Source of the DNA: Crotophaga sulcirostris
Taxonomy: Eukaryota > Chordata > Aves > Cuculiformes > Crotophagidae
Direction of reading: 5' to 3'
DNA: 64,000 nt
Assembly (NCBI GenBank): GCA_013397455.1
Contig: VYZB01000036.1
Span: 1,534,657 to 1,598,656, forward strand
Shown here: positions 51,817 through 64,000 of the stretch, piece after piece
How positions within the stretch are numbered: position 1 is the first letter of the stretch
Layout: every line of letters begins with the position of its first letter
Notes under the pieces: model-generated
The model's database searches: none
What the model was told of the DNA's origin: nothing
Seen by the model: the letters and a program-made list of their open reading frames with translations, nothing else
Position numbers and translations under genes: made by a program

Positions 51817-54800
51817 AGTTTGGTTACCATGTCATTTGAACGGAAAATGGTCAGTTTGTTCATGTCTGCCAAATCAGAACTGCACCTGACACTAGTATCT
51901 GAAGAGGAGATTCCTTGAATGTTTGCAGTTTATCTTTTCTTGCTGTAATGCAAGACTGGCTTTTTAAGTGAGTACCTTTCCTTAAGGGAGGATTCAATTT
52001 CAGTTTTATTATTATTATTGTCATAGCACAATGCTGTAACAGGGCCTTGTGCTGACTCAAAATCTGAAGTTATTTTGGGCACAAAACGCTGTGTAAGGAA
52101 AAATACTTTGGCAACACATCAGTGTAATTCTAGGCACCTTGTGAGCAGCGTCAAGCTAGCAACCCCAGTCCTCTGTATCTTTTCTTCTCTTTTTTATCAG
52201 AGAAAGTAAACATTAGAGGCAGATGCTTCAGAAACCACATTGACACACAGTCCTTCTCCATCCATCACCCCACTAAACTGACCAAAGCTATGGAGTAAAG
52301 GAAAAATGTGAAATCAACCCCACAGCAGGTACTCCTGTTCAAGAACCATCAACCTGCTCTGAAATTTCAGCACGATAGCTGAGTTTACTCACTCATATAA
52401 ACTGCTATCTGTAAAACTACAGGTAATTTTACAGAATCCTCATGACCAGTCATTTTAGTGGGAGCTCAAATATCAAAAACAGCTCAAAAAAATCCCACCA
52501 TCAACTACACAGTTATCAAGGAAAACTTTAAATGCGTCTGTTCTGCCTTCATGAAGAACGGAAATTGTAGGTTCTGCAACAATGGATTGAAATAAATGTT
52601 AAAAAGACTGAGTCACAACAAAGAAGTTGAATTATTGGGTATTTTTTTACAAATATGACAAAAGTAAAGGAATATTGATAACTTACATCATGAATCTAGC
52701 CTGCTCCTCTGATCATTAGTTTCAATGTGTCGTTTCTGTGATAGAGGCACTATAAGCAATTCACTGTGTCACCTTTATATTAGTATGTAAAATTGTAATT
52801 TCAACCATCAAAGTTAAAAGGAACAAAGATAAAAATGAAAAAAAAAAAACAAGGCCCAGGACTGATGGAAATTTGCAGAAAATAAATCTAAACTAAAAAA
52901 TAGTTTTGGCTAAATCCTGAAAACTGCAGTATCTGAAAGTTAGACTATTAGTTCAGATTATCATAGATACCATTGGCAATGGGTAACAGTAGCACTGATA
53001 CCAAAGTACTTTACATTTGGGTAAGCTAAGTGAGAATACTCAAACTTTAAGAGCACTGAGTGTGCTGTAACTTTCTGTGTGATGCAAAGCTCAATGATCC
53101 ACAAAGTACAACAGTTTCAAAAACTTCTGGATGACAAAAAAGGGTAAACACCATCAAATCAAATTCAGAAGACATTCTGCTAATATTTAAGACTGTTTCA
53201 GTGAGATGGGCAGATCTCTGACAATCCTTTGCCTTTTCCACTCTCTAGTCTGTATAAAACAAAATGCTATTTTTTTCAGAGATTATACATTGGCAGCCAG
53301 CATGTAGTACTTGAGAACACACTGATGATAGCTGGCTGTGTGGAAAAGATCAATCTGGAGCATACAGTGAAAAAAAATCTACCAGTCATTTCATCAGTAG
53401 AGGGACTGCTGGAATGAAGAGAGGCATTAGCAGAATGCTGAAAAGAGGAAGAGAAACAGAGAAAAGAGGGCGGTGAGACTGGACTGTGGCAAAAGTAATG
53501 GAAGAAGGAAGAAGAAAAGGAACTGAATTCTGAGGATGAAGAGCAAACAGAACAAGGGCAAACCTGACAGTGGGAGAAACTCGAGTGCCATGGTTCCAGA
53601 TGTTGTTAGATCTCTGTGCTACTTAAACATTTGGAATTGTTGGTTATACATCTGCATCAGGGTTCAAACTATGTGAATGTTGCCATTCTCATTCATAAGC
53701 CAAATTAGAGCAAAGGAAAAATATAATGCCCTCTAAGAGTGACTCTTCACATCTTAAAACCATATTCCTATTGTTAATTCATTGTCTTTGAGATTATAAC
53801 ACTGGCTTGAAATTTCAAACAACATCAGAACCTCAAACCAGCCCAAAATACTTTGACTCACATCAAAAATAAAAGAATAGAAGTCCTTAGGTGCCCAGCA
53901 GAACACTGAGCCTCCTTTATACGCCCATATTCGTGCCAAGGAAGAGGAATCCATGTGACATTAAGCCTTCAAAAACAATTCACTTACAAATCCACAGTAA
54001 CTACAAACAGAATCAGCTGCCAGCAGCACCAATAGCCAATTAAGATCGGTTGAGTGCAGCAATGAGACAGAGCTACCCACTGGCATCTTCTTCCATTTTG
54101 GTTCATCCTAGCTTCATCCTCAAGGTTGAATCTTCAAGACCTGTTCTGTTCTTTCAACACCTGGTGGTGGTGCTGTTGCTCCTTTCTATACTGCAGCTTA
54201 ATCTTTACGGGTCTTACCTGGGATGTGTAAAACCCTGAGTTTATTATCAAGGACACAGTGCTACAGCAGTGTTTCTATACTCTCCCAACTTCTCCGTAAG
54301 CTGGTAGATCAGGCATCACTGCACTTCATAGATATCTGCTAAACACTTTAAAATTCCACTGGAAAAGGGCAGTTTTTGTTTTGTAAAGAAAAAAAAAAAA
54401 CAACGGACAGTTAAAATAAATAAGGGAAAAAAGTAGCATAAGATCAGAAAGCCAGTGACTTGACTAAAATGTTGGAGTTGGAAAAAAGAAGGCAAGCCTC
54501 CTGGGTTTGGGGCAGTGTTATATTGACTTGGTCAGGCGGCTTTTTAGAGAAAGGAATGTCACCCATATTTCTAGTCTTATTCAGTCCAGGGTGCTAAACT
54601 TAACTTATTTAGGTGACTTTAGAGATCACAAAAATGTAGAGCTGTAAATAACCCCCAAACTTCTTCACGTGTGTTCATGAATAAGAACTACCATTAAGAA
54701 GACAAGTGGCTGCTAAATCTGAAAGACTCTCGTGAGTGATAAGCACAGAATAGTTTCTGTATAACTCTACTGATCAGAATTTCCCATGTTTTATAAGACA

Positions 54801-57430
54801 AACAAACTCTAAAGGAAGAAATCTATCCCGTTGATTCATGGTTTATGATTAGTATCTGGTACACATCACAGTGGATTAAAAGCTTGTTTCAAATGTAAAA
54901 ATACATGGTGAAGGCTGAAAAAATGTCAAGTCATAGTAACAAGAAAATTTAAAATGAAAAAATGGTAGAGCTATATAAATTTGTCAAAATCCTGCCAATT
55001 ATATGATCTTATTTACAAAAAATACATAGAAAGAACCCCAAAGTTTTGATAATAGAACTCTCATCTAAAAGCTCTCATATTTATGAGCTGATAATTAAAA
55101 TGTACGAAGAAAAATGAGTTAAGCATCTAGCAAGGGCTTTTTCATGGTTTGCAAATCATCTACTTGTCAAAAACAGAGCTATGCTATTAAAGAAAAAAAC
55201 AAACACAGCAGATAAAAACATGACTAAATCAAGCAGAACCAGATTAATACTTATGCATTATAGGTCTGAGATTAGGGCATCAGCTTTCAGAATATGAGAT
55301 CAGAAGCCAAATTTTCATTCAAAAAGCACGTTTCGCAACCTTGCAGTGCATAGGAGAAAGGAATAGAGAAAGGGAAGAGCTTAAAATCAGAAATGAGGGA
55401 TAACTAATGTCCACATCTGCAGATAACTCCAATGGATTTAAACTGTAGCACTGAAATAAGTCATCATGAATTCATCATGAAGTCATCATGAGCAGAATTA
55501 CACTCAATACAAGGGAAGCAAGCAAAGTTTAGAAATTAGTTTTGTTGTTGTCCTAAATTAGCTAACATCCTGGATTCTGTTCCTCAATTGTCACCGACTT
55601 GGGTATCATACAGCACATTACATCTCCCTTCTTTCTGTTTTTGAATAACAAATGTACTTAGAAATGGTAAGCTGAGTGATCTCGCTTTTGAAGCACATTT
55701 TTCCCTATCTCTCTGCTCTTTCTTTGCTGGTTCACATTTACTGTCTTCACAACCTAGACAGTCATTAAGCTTTAATTGAATCAGGAAAAAAGAAAGTTCA
55801 GGCAGGGTGCAGGAAAAATAAGAACTAAAGGGTAAAGACCAGTTTTTGAAAAGAAGTCCATGTAGCTTAAAGGAAATAAAACCAGAACAACAATGACTAG
55901 TAAGAAGCGAAAATTGTAATTATCATAGTTTTCAAAACATTCAATGCTGAGAGAAAAAAGCAAGCAGCAAACATGAGAGTAGCACCACAAGCAGGGATAG
56001 ACACAGTGGTGATGTGAATGGAATGGCTATGTATCAGGCAGATTGCACCTACATCACCTGAGCATGAATTTAAACTTTGGATGTAGACATGTTAGTGTGA
56101 AGAACGGAACAGCATCTCTCTCTATTAGCCACACTCATAAATCCATGACTGTGCAGTCACATCCTTCCTTGTTCTGAACAACAAGCACAAAAAAATATTT
56201 CATCTGACATCCCAGCAACTATATGTCTATTTCTGGGCAATTCTTTCTTAAACTCAACTGGACTGAGACATACCTTCTCTGCTACTGCAATTGTACAAAA
56301 TGCACTATCATGTCATGAATTTTTTGTTCTTTTTCACCTAGATATAGTGCCAAAAAAAAGAATAAGGAAATACAAATAGAAATTTAATAGTCATTGATGC
56401 CCTTTCCAAACACTTTCTCATTCATCACCAAAATAAATATTGCATCTATAATGCCAAAAAACTCACAGGTAATCTATTTCTTAGTTTGAGACAGATGAAA
56501 AAATAAATGAGCATTGTCCATTCCTAACATTTATGATTCTTTTGTTTTCACTCATTTGAATGTGATTATTACAGTAATGTTCACCTCTAGATGCAGATAC
56601 AAAAATACCTATAACACAGATGTATCCATTTCTTACTCCCCTTGAGGTCATGGGAGATTCAGTCAATCCAGTCAATAGATCCTAATACAGATCACCCTAA
56701 AAAAGACATCTGCAGTCAATGAGCTGAATAGACGTCCAGACTTTTGATTACTTCTGTTGACTATAACAGATATCTAAATTTAGGTGTCTGAATGTGGAAC
56801 TGAATTCCACTGCTCGGGCTCAATTCAGTTGTCCCCACAAAGGAATAGGTGTCTCCAGCTGCCACTCCAGGAGGCCACATGTCACTCCAGCCAGCTACAT
56901 ACAGACTTGTTGGATACCTAGCATCTCAAATGACTTACGTGTGAATAACTTAATCGATTTACTCAAGTGCCAAACCCAGACACTTGTTCTATTTGGTTTT
57001 GCAAGGATTTATAAAGCATATGCATTTGGCTTCATAAGCTTGTTTAGAGATTTCAAACCTAACCATACATTCTGGACTTTATTCAGGTTGTTGTATAAAT
57101 ATAAATCTTGATCTCACTGACCTCATCCTGATATCACTTGAAAAGTTATGCAGGGTTGTCAGAAAAAATATCTCTGCAATATATATAGGATGCAAAGAAA
57201 CCACTATGTGAAAGTATTTCTCACAGTCTTCCTAAATAGCCTTTTACTGTCTGGAGAGCTGTGAATTGCAGGGATTATTCAACTTTCTACCAGAACTACT
57301 TAAACTTAAACTTTCCAGGATTGTGTTTGCCTTTTTCAAAGCCTTGTCAGATTATCAATTCACTATTATTCTTTGAAAGAATACTAAATCCAGCTTCCCA
57401 CCTCTGTTTCTTCCACGTGGTGAATTCTCA
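51817..57430. other. Unannotated intron
   Basis: About 5.6 kb with no recognisable gene or repeat family. It holds a purine-rich stretch at about 53410-53580 and a short TCATCATGAA tandem at about 55460-55491. Confidence 0.55.
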
Positions 57431-57644
57431 TACTACAGCAGTGGTGTCAAACTCATGGCCCACGGGCTGAATCTGGCCCTCCACCTTATTTTATGCATCC
57501 CAGTACCTTGTTTGTACCTGGCAGCAGTGCCGAGTTCCTTGCCCCTGTGCTCCTGCCAGTGCTGGGCACGTGCGCAGCGTGTGATGCGCGTTATGCTGCA
57601 GATGCAGGAGTGGGAGAATGGCGTTTGACACCCCTGCTCTACAG
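57431..57644. mobile_element. Miniature hAT-type DNA transposon with target-site duplications
   Basis: The element spans 57439-57636 (198 bp). Its left end reads CAGTGGTGTCAAAC and its right end, read in complement, reads CAGGGGTGTCAAAC: terminal inverted repeats of 14 bases with one mismatch. The flanks are TACTACAG (57431-57438) and CTCTACAG (57637-57644), an 8-bp duplication with two mismatches. The right copy fits the nTCTAnAn preference of hAT transposases. The CAGGGGTGTCAAACTC-type end is familiar from Charlie-group hAT elements. The interior is too short to encode a transposase, so it is non-autonomous. The middle is locally rich in CpG (GCACGTGCGCAGCGTGTGATGCGCG). Confidence 0.85.
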
Positions 57645-58299
57645 TATATGTTCTTGTTAGCTTTTTATTAACTATCCCTATTAATTCCACTTCTATTTCT
57701 CCATTCCTCAAGAACGTTTTTTTTTAAAGCATTGGCGCCAACTACAGATTGGTAATGTCCTACAGGTGTGTTTCATCAGATGATTTCCTTCATAGGACAA
57801 ATGTTTGAGAAATCCTGTTAATCATCTACCTATGCTTGCCTTTGAATACAACAACGCCTCCCCCTCCATTAACCAGTTATATTAGTCTTATAATATAGTA
57901 GCTTGATAGTTACAATTTTTACAGCACTTACTAATACCAACATCCTCCATTTCAAATTCATGATTTCTCTGAAAACCAAAAACAACCAAAGCAAAATCAA
58001 CTCTTTCTGGATGAAATTTCTGCTGATTTCTAATTTTACACATCAGAGAATGAAACAAACAAATGCAATTTCAAATGATAGTTTCTTTGAATTTTTGCAA
58101 AGCTGTCTTTTGTAGAAAGCATACTTTAATCTATCAGTCTGGTTCCTCTGCCAAGCAGACTATTCAAACTAATGAATGAAACCTTATTACATAGTTCTAA
58201 ACTAAAGTAATGATACAACAATGGGAAAAGTCCAAAGGAGAAGTTAACCTTTAACCTGTTTCCAAACAATCTGTCATAATTACAACTGTATTCAACCTT
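57645..58299. other. Unannotated intron
   Basis: Nothing recognisable between the hAT element and the next CR1. Confidence 0.55.
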
Positions 58300-58840
58300 C
58301 AGGACCTGATTCACGGAAGTCATGTTTGACCAACCTGATAACTTTCTATGACAAAATTACTGACATGGTAGACAAGCAAAGGAGAGCAGTGGATATTGTC
58401 TGCCTTGACTTCAGTATGCCTTTCATCACTGTCTGCCATTAGACCCTCATAGAGAAGTTGTTTATCTATGGCCTGGATGAACAGATGGTGAGGTGGATTG
58501 AAAACTGCCTGAACAGCTGAGCTCAGAGGGTGGTGATCAGTGGTATGAAACTCAGTAGGAGTCCAGTAACTAGTGGTACACCCCAGAGGTAAATACTGAT
58601 TCCAACACTATTCAACATCATTAATTACCTGGATGATGAGGCAGAGTGTACCCTCAGCAAGTTTGCTGGTAACACAAAACTGGGACAAGTGGCTGATACA
58701 GCTGAAGGCTCATGCTGCCATCCCAAGGGACCTTGACAGGCTGTGGAAATGGGGAGGTAGGAATGATGTGAAGTATAACAAAGGGACATGTGAAGTCCTG
58801 CGCCTGAGAAGGAAGACTCCCATGGGAGTCTCTCAGGGAC
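58300..58840 (+). mobile_element. CR1 LINE reverse transcriptase fragment with dead catalytic motif
   Basis: The plus strand encodes a broken RT core: CLDFSMPFITVCH, VRWIENCLNS, then SKFAGNTKLG at about 58660, where functional CR1 has FADDTKL. The two catalytic aspartates are replaced by Gly and Asn. There are also stops and at least one frame change. The 3' end of the ORF and the 3' UTR are absent, so this is an internal fragment. Confidence 0.88.
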
Positions 58841-61731
58841 TGCATATGCAATGAGTAAAGTAAAATACAGAAAATCCAAAACAAGGGTGTTCTTTGTCCA
58901 AGGGAGCTGGATCTGGAGCATTCCAACATCCTCTTCCCACAAATCACACTAAACAGAGTGATGAATACAACTTTATAGTTGAAAACAAATCATCCAACTT
59001 ACGATGAACTTAGATTCTGTGATCCAAGAGCCTGCATTTACAGGCAACTTGAACTAGTGACCCATGAGAACTCTTCTAGAGCCTTGCTCTTACACAGGTA
59101 TTTTTTCTAACTGCTGTGTATTATTGAAGCTTGCTGCCATACCACAGAACAAGAACTACCATAGTGTAATATCATTGCCTTTGATGTATATTTTGATATT
59201 CCCACATGATAAAAATGTCATGGGTTTTGTGAAGAAAGAAATTGTGATGTAAAATACCTTTGTGATAATTATCTATAAAGCTTCCAACTTATAAAACCAG
59301 AAAAAGTTCAACATCAGGCCTCAGGGCACAAGAAAGTGTGTGGAACAGTCTATTTTAAAGTATCATTTTCTATCACTGTGCTTTTCCAATTCTTTTGTTT
59401 TAGCCAGGCTTGCCAAGACTTTCCATTAAAAACATATTTTTCCATGGATTATTCACTTTGTGAAACCAGTGTCTTCTTTCCAAAGAAAGTTAAAAACTAC
59501 GTCAGGCAAAAGTAGTAAGACAACCATATTTTTATATCTTGATTAAGGTACCTCAACAGAATTTAAGTTCAATTACCCCATTTTCTTGTAATTCTGTATA
59601 AGCCGAATTCTATAGTCTTCTTCTCTCTCCCATGATATGCTATGGCCATAAAACTGACACAATATGCAGACTCTGTTTATTCAGTTAGGAAGATTATGAT
59701 ATTGTCCCATCAGGAACCACATAAGCCTTGGTATTGAGTAAGATACAGTGTTCACAAATTCATCCACAATGGAGCTAGTTTTCTTCATAAAACAATGAGA
59801 CACAAAGGTTAGATTTGCCCCTTCCAGTACAAGTTGACATTCTGACTAGTGTCAACTTTTCTACCAGAAAAGGAAAGTGATCTTATCCTACCAAAGACGA
59901 TTATTTCAAATTTGTTGCCAAATGATTTCTGGTAAAACTAAGGTGATGAACTGTTGAACACTCAGTTCATTAATTGTCATCCAACTTGACATTTCCATCT
60001 TTCAAGCAGTATTGCAGAAAATCAAAGATACACAGGGTTGCACTTCCAAAGCTGCAGAGGTAGCCATACTGTCTTCAAGAAAAGGGGTCATGAAAGCTAT
60101 CACTAATGGAATGTGGAAGATTAAAGCAACTCCTAAGCAGATAAAATGTGTTTGGGAAAGACTACCTCATATGTCCTTTAAACACAGAGTTCCAAAAAGA
60201 ACTAACATTAATAAGGCAGAATAGAAACATAATAAAACAACTTAATAACAGAATAAGAACATAATATTCTGGAGACAGATTAAGAAAATAAATCTTGGCA
60301 TGAGTGGCTCGTACTTTACAGTATGCTGTGGTACTTTATTAAAATCATCCTATGTAAATATTGCACTCAATATCCATGTGAAAGTTACAAGGTATAGAAA
60401 ACAGGTGAAACTAAAAGAGTGCCTATTAACTGAACACCTTTATGGCAAAATTCTCATACCAATACATATGCAAAGGAAATAATCACTATTCTATAATACA
60501 TTCTATATGTTACATTACAACTATTCTTTAATTACTGTTTGCTTTACCTATTTTAATCTTTTAAGCCATCTGACATTTCAATCACCTTCTTCAAGGGCTT
60601 ATCAACCTGATTTCTAGCTTAGGTTCCTTCTTTTATAACTGAAGACAGTTTTCTGTATTACTCCTGTCTATTCGGTTGAACAAGCTAAACAAAGAAACCT
60701 TCTTTTTGTCATTTTCTATTCTTATTTATTTCTTTTGAGATTTCTCTTCCCTGCACACTCCCACTTTTTATTCATGGATTTTAAAATTAATACTTTCTTG
60801 GTCTATTTAGAAAACACAAAATCTACTTTGAAATGCCCTAAAATCTACATGTTCTTTTAAACTTTTCCAATTTTCTTCCAGAAGACAGGTACATGGTGCC
60901 TGTCAGTACCTGCTTAAGTGTTAAATGCATCTATTGCTTCCTGTCATCCTGTCTGCCTCAGTTCTTTTGAAGTCCAATCACCACCTATATGTGACAAGAC
61001 AGGGATGACACAGGTATCAATTTATTGAAAGAAATGTATGATGTCTGTGATTTACTCTCCACATCAGAAATTGTATTCCTTTATCTGTTGTTTAAACTGA
61101 TTCTCTCAGGGCAACTCCTCTCCATTGGCATTATTATATTTCAAACTGACTCCCACAGTTTTGTGAGAAAATGACCTCCAGCTCCTGAGATTCCTCAGAA
61201 ACCCTATCTGGAGCAAGACTGCACGCTGCTACTCTCTGAAATCTGTGCTGTTCTTTAGCAGGAAAGTGGTCTGCGTTAAAGATCATTTGTATAAGTAGGT
61301 ATGGCTAAGCTTCAATTTAGCAAAGGGAAATGTTAGATACTTTATTAATTACAGGAAATTGCATATTTAAAATAGTAAATTTAAAATATTTTAAATATTC
61401 CCAGGAATTCACAGTCACCTGACTCAGTTTTCCTCCCAGTAATTAACTGGTGCATCCCTCTCAGTGAGAGAGTTTGGGAACAATTATTTCACCTACTCCT
61501 GAAATTCTGCTTCCTTCAGCTAATCTCCTTCCTTGACCGCTGTACAACTCCAGTGTTTTATTGTGAAAGATAAATCTTCCACCTTCAGCCCAGATCTGCT
61601 CAAAACAGATCCTTCAACAAGCAAACCACCTTTTGTCAGAGATACTCTCCCTTCTTTGTCTTTCAACTCTCTTGAATCAGCAGTCAAGATATAAAGATAT
61701 AAAAGACAGCTGTGAGAACAAGCTTGGTGAA
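58841..61731. other. Unannotated intron
   Basis: No recognisable gene or repeat family. The part from about 60540 is pyrimidine-rich on the plus strand, like the segment near 14 kb. Confidence 0.55.
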
Positions 61732-61985
61732 ATCATAGAATCATCTGGTTGGAAAAGACCTTTGAGATCATTGAGTGCAAGCATACCTGTCCACTTCATA
61801 AACCATATCCCTGAGGAACTCATCCACCTGTCTTCTAGACACTTCCAGGGATGGTCAACCACCTCCCTAGGCAGTTGTTCCAGTGCCTGACCACCCTTTC
61901 AGTAAAGACATTTTTTCCTAATGTCTAGTCTGAACCTCCCCAGGTGCAATTTGCAGCCATTGAAATCAAATCTCCCCAGTCTACA
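61732..61985 (-). repeat. CR1 LINE 3' end, reverse orientation
   Basis: The plus strand reads ATAGAATCATCTGGTTGGAA, AAGACCTTTGAGATCATTGA and CCTAATGTCTAGTCTGAACC followed by CCCCAGGTGCAATTTG, the complement of a CR1 ORF2 end and 3' UTR. This is the second CR1 copy in the sense orientation of GRM8. Confidence 0.93.
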
Positions 61986-64000
61986 CTGAGTACCTAATTG
62001 CCACCTTCAGATTATATGAACTATAACTCCTGCAACTAGGATCTAAACTACTTACATTCTTTGCAATGGAAAGGGGCTGGATGATTTCAAGGTCTCAGGT
62101 GTAACATCTGCTTGTTAAGTTTAGGTATCTAAGTTATATTCACAGGATCTTCAAATGCAAATACTCTTGTCATTAAAAGAATAGAGAACTTTGGCATTTA
62201 TTTAAAGAAGAGTAATTTGCTAGGCACTTCATATTTCAATACAGTTAACTGCATATATTAAGCAGAGATAGTTCCAATCTCAATTTCACTCCTCCTTCCC
62301 TTTGGAGATGGATTACAATAATGCTGATTCAATAAACACAACATTCCCTTTGCTTGCACTGTGGATGAGGTTTCTGCTTCCTTTTTGTAAACAACTTTGC
62401 ATTTATCTATGTACTATATAAGATTGAACATCCTGCCCATATCAGACTTCTTTGCAAGAAAGATCATTTTCAGGATAGTGGGACTAAGTGAGATACCTGT
62501 TATTAGATTCATACATTTGAATTCACTGTGACATCTCCAGTGAGTCTGCATATGAAACACTCACAGCATTAATGACAGATTCGGGACCCAAAATTTTCTT
62601 CTCTTCCTCAAATTTTGAGAACATTGTAGGTCTTGGACTGAGATTTCAGGAGCTGATAAGATGATTTTTTTTCTTATTCTGAAGTAATTTACTTTTTAAT
62701 AGCATCACTGTTGATGGATCTGTGATCTAAACCACATTAGTAGGTTTTTCACAGGGACAAGAGGTTAGTGATTTCCTCTGGCACTGGTCATTATCTTTTA
62801 CAGTTTAGTCATTTTCAAGATTCAAAGTCTGCGTTCACCTAATTCAAAGAATAGGCACATATCAATGAGAATCTCTAAACATTCCTGTATTCCTGCTGAG
62901 ATCTCTTTATGTGACTTTGCATACAGTTAAGTTTATTCCTACCCATATAAAAGCCTGACGGTTATATATCTGCACAGTAAAACCCAAATAAATACTTAGA
63001 GTCATAAAGAGTTCCTTTATTTCTTTAGGCAGTGCACTGAAACAGTGCAGAAGAGGCTAATAGGTTCTGCAAAGCCATTGCCTTTTGCCCTTGTGCAACT
63101 GAGCAGGACAGGATAGAGAGTGACTGAAAAATTATTGTGACAGGCTCTCAGCTGGCCATAACCCTGAAGTTGGAACTGCTGTACTCTTCTATTAAAAGTG
63201 ACCAGACTAAAGAAACTAAAATGGCTTGCAGCATCAATAATTTATTAAAACACACACTAAAACAAGGGACTTTTACATGTCCATTTAAGTGTAATATGGT
63301 GAGACAGAGTAAAATAGAAGGGTTTCAAAGCAAATCTTCCCCTTATTCACTGTACCTCACAGAGTAGATCCTTCCATTCTTGTTTTCTAGGTCAGAAACA
63401 TTTAACAGCTTCCTGGACTCCAAAAAATCCACTATGGTCTGCTCAAGATCACCATCAAGACCCCCCTTCCTGTGGGGAGGTTTCTGTAAGCCTCTCCCTG
63501 AACGTTTTCTGCCAGCTCCCTGTTCCCCTCAGGAGTCTGCCAGCCTTTGCCTGTGCAGCAGCACATCCACTCATCACATTTATCACTCCCCATCTGTCCT
63601 ACCTCACACACCAGAATCCTGTCCCCCATAACCATGCTCCGTTGTCCCCAGGGCAAGAGAAATATCCTCCCTTTCCTCCTGAGAACATGATACTAGTACT
63701 GTAGCAGCCTGGGCATTACCAACAGGCAGTCTTCCTGCCTGCTGCTCAGCCATACTCTTTTTTTTTTTTTTTTTTAACAATTGCTGCATGTACACATATA
63801 ATGAAGTGAGTGATAAACGGTACAACAGGTGCCACTTATCACAGTTATTTCCAGTGACTGATCTGGCCTGTGTGCAATTAGTACACATTGCATGACAAGC
63901 TATCATACTTATTATTTTGACAATCAACATGTCATTGACTTCTTCAGGGGTGCAGGGAGGGCACATTAAGGCTGACTACAGGAACTCAGCCACAGCAACA
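61986..64000. other. Unannotated intron with a T run
   Basis: No recognisable gene. A C-rich stretch lies at about 63450-63700 and an 18-base T run at 63758-63775. On the minus strand the latter would be a poly(A) tail for sequence at higher coordinates, but no AATAAA lies just before it, so I do not call a retrocopy. Confidence 0.5.

Larger units (their letters stand above)
30385..64000 (-). other. GRM8: Intron of GRM8, upstream of the exon (partial)
   Basis: On the minus strand this is everything 5' of the exon. No preceding GRM8 exon was recognised up to the window edge, so this intron would be at least 33.6 kb. It contains an LTR fragment, a hAT-like element, CR1 pieces and one decayed coding-like tract, listed separately. 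That no other gene lies in it is inferred from the lack of recognisable coding sequence. Confidence 0.78.

Noticed and set aside
1..64000. CRISPR arrays, tRNA, rRNA, operons or a phage or defence system
   Set aside because: No spaced direct repeats, cloverleaf sequences or clustered bacterial-type genes were seen. The window is vertebrate intron.

Overview
The window looks like a piece of a bird genome. It is AT-rich and has no dense coding. It carries many CR1 non-LTR retrotransposon fragments, several ending in the short 3' repeat typical of avian CR1 (ATTCTATGATTCTATG or close variants). It also holds an LTR fragment of a kind I remember from bird genomes and one short hAT-type DNA transposon. 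The species cannot be fixed from this sequence alone.

The only confidently functional protein-coding sequence is one 201-bp internal exon on the minus strand at 30184-30384. Its 67 codons match the extracellular ligand-binding domain of metabotropic glutamate receptor 8 (GRM8). It is framed by a pyrimidine-rich AG acceptor and a GTAAGT donor. Everything else is best read as the two large introns around this exon. Since GRM8 is transcribed on the minus strand, 30385-64000 is upstream intron and 1-30183 is downstream intron. I found no second GRM8 exon.

Layout: 1-6100, unannotated intron. 6100-11280, a repeat cluster with an old CR1 3' end, a CR1 copy split by a younger CR1 (with a 225-base run of N inside), a GC-rich block with a TATA box, and another CR1. 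11280-25630, unannotated intron, partly pyrimidine-rich. 25634-28180, two diverged CR1 3' ends. 30184-30384, the GRM8 exon. About 32.1-34.3 kb, a weak LTR candidate and then a good LTR fragment. 41.0-41.5 kb, CR1. 44.3-45.3 kb, an unidentified, decayed, single-frame coding-like tract. 48.7, 51.6, 58.3 and 61.7 kb, CR1 fragments. 57439-57636, a hAT-like miniature element with target-site duplications.

Nine of the eleven CR1 pieces, and the LTR, lie on the plus strand, antisense to GRM8. I saw no CRISPR array, tRNA, rRNA or multi-gene system, and nothing I would call a new biological system. The most useful items for follow-up are the nested CR1, the hAT element, the unidentified decayed coding tract and the GC-rich TATA block.
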